Assembly (NCBI RefSeq): GCF_027213945.1
Contig: NZ_JAPWGW010000003.1
Location: 248,001 to 312,000 of the forward strand
DNA length: 64,000 nucleotides
Source of the DNA: Henriciella marina
Lineage (GTDB): Bacteria; Pseudomonadota; Alphaproteobacteria; Caulobacterales; Hyphomonadaceae
Direction: 5' to 3'
Shown here: positions 59,942 through 64,000 of the stretch, piece by piece
Numbering within the stretch: the first letter of the stretch is position 1
Layout: each line of letters begins with the position of its first letter
Program-made: the position numbers and the translations under genes
The notes under the pieces: generated by a model
Told to the model about the DNA's origin: nothing
What the model saw: the letters and a program-made list of their open reading frames with translations, nothing else
Database searches by the model: none

Positions 59942-60415
59942 ATGCAAAGAACACCTATGACCGCCGAAGGGCACGCTGCCCTCGACGCAGAACTCAAGCA
60001 TTTGAAGTCGGTTGAACGCCCGGCTGTCATCGCGGCCATCGCCGAAGCGCGTGAGCATGGCGACCTGTCGGAAAATGCCGAGTATCACGCTGCCAAGGAA
60101 AAGCAGAGCTTCATCGAAGGCCGTGTGGCTGAACTTGAAGACAAGCTCGCCCGTGCAGAAGTGATTGATGTGACCAAGCTCAAAGGCGACAAGGTCGTTT
60201 TTGGGGCCACCGTCACTCTCATTGACGCCGACACCGAAAAAGAAGTCACCTATCGCATCGTCGGTGAAGACGAAGCCGATATTTCCAAGGGCAAGGTGTC
60301 CATCCAGTCGCCGATTGCGCGCGCGCTGATCGGCAAGACGGTCGGCGACGAGGCAGAGGTCGCAGCACCCGGCGGCGCCCGCGTTTATGAGATCGAGAAC
60401 GTCGAATTCAGATAG
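59942..60415 (+). CDS. greA: transcription elongation factor GreA
   Basis: 157 residues. [21 protein letters not shown] begins the N-terminal coiled coil, with [34 protein letters not shown]; the tip acidic residues Asp/Glu in [10 protein letters not shown] trigger RNA cleavage in stalled RNA polymerase. The FKBP-like C-domain follows ([47 protein letters not shown]). Normal length. Lies 69 bases after carB, an order often seen in proteobacteria, and has its own terminator. Confidence 0.97.
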   Translation: MQRTPMTAEGHAALDAELKHLKSVERPAVIAAIAEAREHGDLSENAEYHAAKEKQSFIEGRVAELEDKLARAEVIDVTKLKGDKVVFGATVTLIDADTEKEVTYRIVGEDEADISKGKVSIQSPIARALIGKTVGDEAEVAAPGGARVYEIENVEFR

Positions 60416-60437
60416 TCGGTGTGACGCAGAAAGTTTG

Positions 60438-60475
60438 AAAAGCCGGCAGGGTTCACCTTGCCGGCTTTTTCTTTT
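60438..60475 (+). terminator. rho-independent terminator after greA
   Basis: AAAAGCCGGCA / TGCCGGCTTTT arms with a 10-base loop and T-rich tail. Confidence 0.92.
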
Positions 60476-60560
60476 CCACATGAAAGCACGGGTGCATGCC
60501 TCTGCGAAAACTGGCACAAGATCAGCTTAACCATAACCGATCTGGAAAGGCGCACCCAGC

Positions 60561-61655
60561 ATGGCTCCGGCCTCTCTTGCCGACGAACAGCTAGGCCCTT
60601 CGGTCTGGGGTGTCTCAGACGGACGCGCAGGCAATGCCGCGCAAGTCCGCGCCGTCATGCGCGCTTTGTCCAGTACTGGCCGTTGGATGCAGATTGCCCA
60701 CATCGCCGGGCAGGGCCACCGTGAGACGCCAATCGTGCTTACGCCTCGCGCGCCATGGACGATGCTGCCGGGCGGGAACTGGCCCTTGCCCCTCGCTGCC
60801 CTGCCAAAAGACCAACGCAACCTGTTCCAGCCCCCCTTCCCTGATGTCTGGATCGCAGCAGGCCGCCGTAGCGCGCCATTCACTGCGCGCATGAGGGAAC
60901 TGTCAGGCGGGCGAACACTGACCGTTCAAATCCTTGATCCAAAGACGTCACCAGACAAGTTCGACCTGCTCGTCGTGCCTCAACACGATGAGGTCAGCGG
61001 TTCCAATGTCATCCAGACGATTGGCTCTCCATCCCACTTTGCCGCCGATGATTTGGAAACAGCTGGTCAGGCGTTTGCCGATCTCGCCGACGAACAGGGC
61101 CAGTCCTGCATTGTTATCCTCGGCGGGAACTCGAAGGCCCATCGCTTCACCGAAGCCGTTGCAGATCGCCTCGAAGCCCAACTTGCGGCCCTCGCACAGC
61201 TGAAATGGCGCCTGCGCATCACCGCCTCCCGGCGTACCCCGGTTGAGATTATCGCCCGCTTCCGCGCATTCGCAAGGAAAGTGGGCGCCCGCTTCTGGTC
61301 CGGACCGCAGGACGGCCAGAACCCTTACCTAGCCTGGCTTCTCTATTCAGGGGCCGCCATCGTGACCGAGGACAGCGCCAACATGCTGTCAGACGCCGCC
61401 TGGCACGCCCTGCCAATCCACATCGCGCGCCTTGAAGGCTCCAGCCCGAAATTCGACCGCCTGCATGAAAGCCTCATCTCGCGCGGTTGCGCGCGCTGGT
61501 TCGATGGAACGCTCAGCCAGTGGCAGTACCCGCCGCTGCGCGAAGCAGACCGCGTTGCCGACGCCGTCATAGAAAAACTGATTGCCCGCCATCCACAGCC
61601 CGCGCTGAAAGACGTGAAAGATCAATCCATTGTCTTGCCAGAATGGTTGGAATGA
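60561..61655 (+). CDS. ELM1/GtrOC1-type family protein
   Basis: 364 residues. The family (DUF1022) marks are SVWGVSDGRAGNAAQVRAVMRAL, LLVVPQHDEVSGSNVIQTIGSPSHF, VILGGNSKAHRF, RITASRRTP and VTEDSANMLSDAAWHALPIHI. The plant member ELM1 takes part in mitochondrial fission; bacterial members are thought to act like GT-B-type glycosyltransferases in the envelope, though this is unproven. No membrane helix. The start ATG lies 86 bases after the greA terminator. Confidence 0.88.
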   Translation: MAPASLADEQLGPSVWGVSDGRAGNAAQVRAVMRALSSTGRWMQIAHIAGQGHRETPIVLTPRAPWTMLPGGNWPLPLAALPKDQRNLFQPPFPDVWIAAGRRSAPFTARMRELSGGRTLTVQILDPKTSPDKFDLLVVPQHDEVSGSNVIQTIGSPSHFAADDLETAGQAFADLADEQGQSCIVILGGNSKAHRFTEAVADRLEAQLAALAQLKWRLRITASRRTPVEIIARFRAFARKVGARFWSGPQDGQNPYLAWLLYSGAAIVTEDSANMLSDAAWHALPIHIARLEGSSPKFDRLHESLISRGCARWFDGTLSQWQYPPLREADRVADAVIEKLIARHPQPALKDVKDQSIVLPEWLE

Positions 61656-61732
61656 GACGTAATCACATTCTCAACTAACTGTTTTTTCAGCATTTTTCTT
61701 GACTTCGACGCGAGTCCCACGATCTTGCAGGC

Positions 61733-62650
61733 ATGGCCCACACGCATTCGCACGGCATTGGACACCACGAACACCGTCACCATCACGCGGTGACGGAGAC
61801 GGCTGACGCACGCAAACGCGTCGCCATCGCTGCTTTCCTGACCTTCGCCTTCATGGGCGCAGAAGTTGTGGGCGGTATCATCTCCGGCTCACTGGCCCTT
61901 CTGGCAGACGCAGCGCACATGCTGACGGATGCAGGCTCGCTTGCCCTCGCCTGGGTCGGTTTCCGGCTTGCCGCGCGGCCTGCTGACGGCCTGCGCAGTT
62001 TCGGCTTTGCCCGCTTCAAGGTGCTCGCCGCCTTCGTGAACGGCCTCGCCCTGCTCGCTCTCGCCGTCTGGATTATCTGGGAAGCGATCAATCGCCTTCT
62101 TGAACCGCAGCCCATCCTTGGCGGCATCCTTCTAGGCGTGGCGATCGCAGGCCTCGTCGTGAATATCATCGCCTTCTTCATTCTGCATGGCGGCGATCAT
62201 GATGACCTCAATATGCGCGGCGCCATCTGGCATGTCGCAGGCGACCTTCTGGGCTCCGTCGCAGCAATCGTTGCCGCCATTCTCATCCTTGCAACAGGCT
62301 GGACGCCAATTGACCCGATCCTTTCGGTTGTGGTTGCGCTGATTATCGCTGTCGGCGGTTGGCGGGTGACCCGCGAAAGCGCTCACATCCTGATCGAGGG
62401 CGTGCCGCCTGGCGTCAGCCCGGACGACATAAAAGAAGACCTCGAAGCCAATCTCGAGGACGCCGCCCGCGTCACGCACATTCATGCTTGGGCCCTGACA
62501 GAGCAGAAACCTCTCGTGACGCTCGAAGTGATCGCGCGCGAAGGGGCCTGTCTCGATACGGTTCGGCGCGCGGTGAAAACCCGGCTGCAACAACAGTTCG
62601 GCGTCGACCACGCGACGGTCGAGGTGCGCAAGGCGCCCAACCTGCCCTGA
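61733..62650 (+). CDS. CDF-family divalent metal cation exporter
   Basis: 305 residues. A His-rich N-terminus (HTHSHGIGHHEHRHHHAV, nine His in the first 20 residues) binds metal, then six membrane helices (about 27-215). Helix II and V carry the transport motifs: SLLADAAHMLTDAGSLAL with HxxxD, and RGAIWHVAGDLLGSVAAI with HxxxD, typical of CzcD/ZitB zinc exporters. The cytoplasmic tail forms the CDF dimer domain (about 225-305; VTHIHAWALTEQKPLVTLEV). Exports Zn or a similar ion against protons. Confidence 0.95.
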   Translation: MAHTHSHGIGHHEHRHHHAVTETADARKRVAIAAFLTFAFMGAEVVGGIISGSLALLADAAHMLTDAGSLALAWVGFRLAARPADGLRSFGFARFKVLAAFVNGLALLALAVWIIWEAINRLLEPQPILGGILLGVAIAGLVVNIIAFFILHGGDHDDLNMRGAIWHVAGDLLGSVAAIVAAILILATGWTPIDPILSVVVALIIAVGGWRVTRESAHILIEGVPPGVSPDDIKEDLEANLEDAARVTHIHAWALTEQKPLVTLEVIAREGACLDTVRRAVKTRLQQQFGVDHATVEVRKAPNLP

Positions 62651-62743
62651 CCGAGCGCACAGCTGCTACGCACCTAGGGGGCTTTATTCAGCGGCAAAGA
62701 ATCCCCATACCTGTACCCCAGAACACAAAGACCGGAGCGGGTG

Positions 62744-63712
62744 ATGAGCGAGACAATCCATTCTGAAATCCTGATCATCGGGTCCGGCCCGGCAGGCTGG
62801 ACAGCCGCGATCTATGGCGCCCGTGCCCTGCGCGACACACGCGTCGTCGCGGGCCTCCAGCCGGGCGGCCAGCTGACCATCACCACCGAAGTGGAAAACT
62901 ATCCAGGCTTCGCTGAAATCCAGGGCCCGGAGCTCATGGAAAAGATGCGTGACCATGCCGAGAAGATGGGCACCAATGTCTCCGAAGATCACATCGCCGA
63001 GGTCGATTTCGAGAGCCGCCCCTTCCGCGCCATCGGCGAGAGCGGCACGACCTATACCGGCGACGCGGTCATCATCTGCACAGGCGCACAGGCCAAATGG
63101 CTCGGCCTGCCATCAGAGGAAAAGTATCAGGGCTTCGGTGTCTCTGCCTGTGCGACCTGCGACGGCTTCTTCTATCGCGGCAAGGAAGTCATCGTCGTTG
63201 GCGGCGGCAACACGGCCGTTGAAGAAGCGCTCTTCCTGACCAACTTCGCCTCCAAGGTCACTGTCGTGCACCGCCGCGACAGCTTCCGCGCAGAGAAGAT
63301 CCTGCAGGACCGCCTGTTCAAGCACCCCAAGGTCGAAGTGCTCTGGGATACGGTCCTTGAGGAAGTCCTCGGTGAAGACAATCCGCCCGGCGTTACCGGC
63401 GCGCGCCTGAAGAACGTAAAGTCTGGCGAAGAGGAAACGCGTGACGTGCACGGCGTCTTCATCGCGATCGGCCACGCGCCGCAGACCGAGCTCTTCAAAG
63501 GCAAGCTCGATATGAAGGCCAATGGCTACATCATTACCGAGGCGGGTACGACCAAAACGAATATTCCAGGCGTCTATGCCGCTGGCGACGTGACCGATGA
63601 GACCTATCGCCAGGCGGTCACGGCCGCTGGTATGGGCTGCATGGCCGCCCTCGAGGCCGAACACTGGCTGGAAGAACAGGTCGCCATCAACGAGGCCGTC
63701 GCCGCCGAGTAG
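62744..63712 (+). CDS. trxB: thioredoxin-disulfide reductase
   Basis: 322 residues from ATG 62744 (GTG three bases earlier is not needed). FAD motif GSGPAGWTAAIYGARA at 13-28, the redox pair CATC at 136-139, NADPH motif GGGNTAVEEALFL near 157 and the C-terminal FAD site VYAAGDVTDETYRQAVTAAGMGCMAA. Homologous along the full length to E. coli TrxB. Regenerates reduced thioredoxin, the partner of the methionine sulfoxide reductase at 20373-20840. Confidence 0.97.
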   Translation: MSETIHSEILIIGSGPAGWTAAIYGARALRDTRVVAGLQPGGQLTITTEVENYPGFAEIQGPELMEKMRDHAEKMGTNVSEDHIAEVDFESRPFRAIGESGTTYTGDAVIICTGAQAKWLGLPSEEKYQGFGVSACATCDGFFYRGKEVIVVGGGNTAVEEALFLTNFASKVTVVHRRDSFRAEKILQDRLFKHPKVEVLWDTVLEEVLGEDNPPGVTGARLKNVKSGEEETRDVHGVFIAIGHAPQTELFKGKLDMKANGYIITEAGTTKTNIPGVYAAGDVTDETYRQAVTAAGMGCMAALEAEHWLEEQVAINEAVAAE

Positions 63713-63859
63713 TCGGCGCTATGAACGTAGTCGCCATTCCCACAGCAGACTAGTGACCTGCCACCCTTCAGCTATGCTCTGATCACATGCCCATTGCCGG
63801 GCGGCAGCCATGCTCCTAGTCTTTCTCGACAAAACGAGAAAGACGGGGAGGCAAGCGCC

Positions 63860-64000
63860 ATGGCGAACGGCACGGTGCACGGAAAGGCTGACGAGAAATT
63901 CGCAGCGGTGCGAGAACAATTTGAGAAAAACCTGTCGAGCGGGGCCGATATCGGCGCGTCGTTCTGCGTGACCAAGGATGGCGAGACGATCATCGATCTC
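63860..64000 (+). CDS. beta-lactamase-fold serine hydrolase, N-terminus (partial)
   Basis: 47 codons to the window edge; GGGGAGGC upstream sets ATG 63860. The visible part MANGTVHGKADEKFAAVREQ... and GASFCVTKDGETIIDL is the first strand region of the beta-lactamase/EstB-type family, where the same G-A-A-x-x-V-x-x-D-G-x-x-V-D-L pattern precedes the SxxK nucleophile (outside the window). Likely an esterase; no signal peptide is seen. Confidence 0.65.
   Translation, partial: MANGTVHGKADEKFAAVREQFEKNLSSGADIGASFCVTKDGETIIDL

Noticed and set aside
60528-60545. CtrA-like half site TTAACCATAACC before the ELM1-like gene
   Set aside because: Only one half of the TTAA-N7-TTAA pattern is present, which is expected by chance.

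Overview
This is a high-GC (about 60% by eye), gene-dense stretch of an alphaproteobacterial chromosome. The protein flavour (M48 protease, S9 peptidases, DUF2141, glyoxalase-like proteins, an ELM1-type protein, sigma-70 with a large acidic insert) suggests the Hyphomonadaceae/Caulobacterales side of the class. That placement is inference; there is no rRNA in the window. Nothing marks a prophage, an integrative element or a CRISPR locus. About 68 protein genes, one tRNA gene and one broken gene are supported.

Left part (1-20 kb): the tail of DNA polymerase I, then a secreted protein and an island of palindromic repeats with no convincing gene (about 860-1560). Next come an SGNH hydrolase lipoprotein, a cytochrome c lipoprotein, an S-Me-THD (DUF917) lipoprotein, a glyoxalase-like protein, a GAF-GGDEF-PilZ diguanylate cyclase, a PAP2 phosphatase, the ribosome-associated ABC-F protein EttA and a dipeptidyl peptidase IV. 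A tight otsA-otsB-GH15 operon makes trehalose and probably turns it over.

Middle (20-36 kb): a 110-base mobile-type palindrome, free methionine-R-sulfoxide reductase, then a six-gene overlapping operon DUF4129-DUF4350-MoxR-DUF58-SpoIIM-RDD followed by a Crp/Fnr regulator that has no ordinary start codon. Then tRNA-Ile2(CAU), a SIMPL protein, panD, an SLC13/TrkA-C transporter, a medium-chain dehydrogenase, YjbQ, a transglutaminase and metY.

Right part (36-64 kb): a parDE toxin-antitoxin pair beside a broken GIY-YIG-like gene is the only clearly accessory patch. It is followed by core genes: rpoD-dnaG (the primase has lost all four zinc ligands, and an inverted pair of DnaA-box-like sites precedes it), yqeY, carA, carB, greA and trxB. 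Between these lie a TetR/CPBP-protease divergent pair, S9 and M48 peptidases, a PqiA-like protein, a metallo-beta-lactamase-fold hydrolase, an acyl-CoA dehydrogenase, a Tad-like secreted protein with a 20-Asp tract, an ELM1-like protein and a CDF metal exporter. The window closes inside a beta-lactamase-fold serine hydrolase.

The points most worth a second look are the start of the Crp gene, the MoxR membrane module, the DnaA-box pair upstream of dnaG, the twin palindromes around the DUF2141 promoter and the zinc-less primase.
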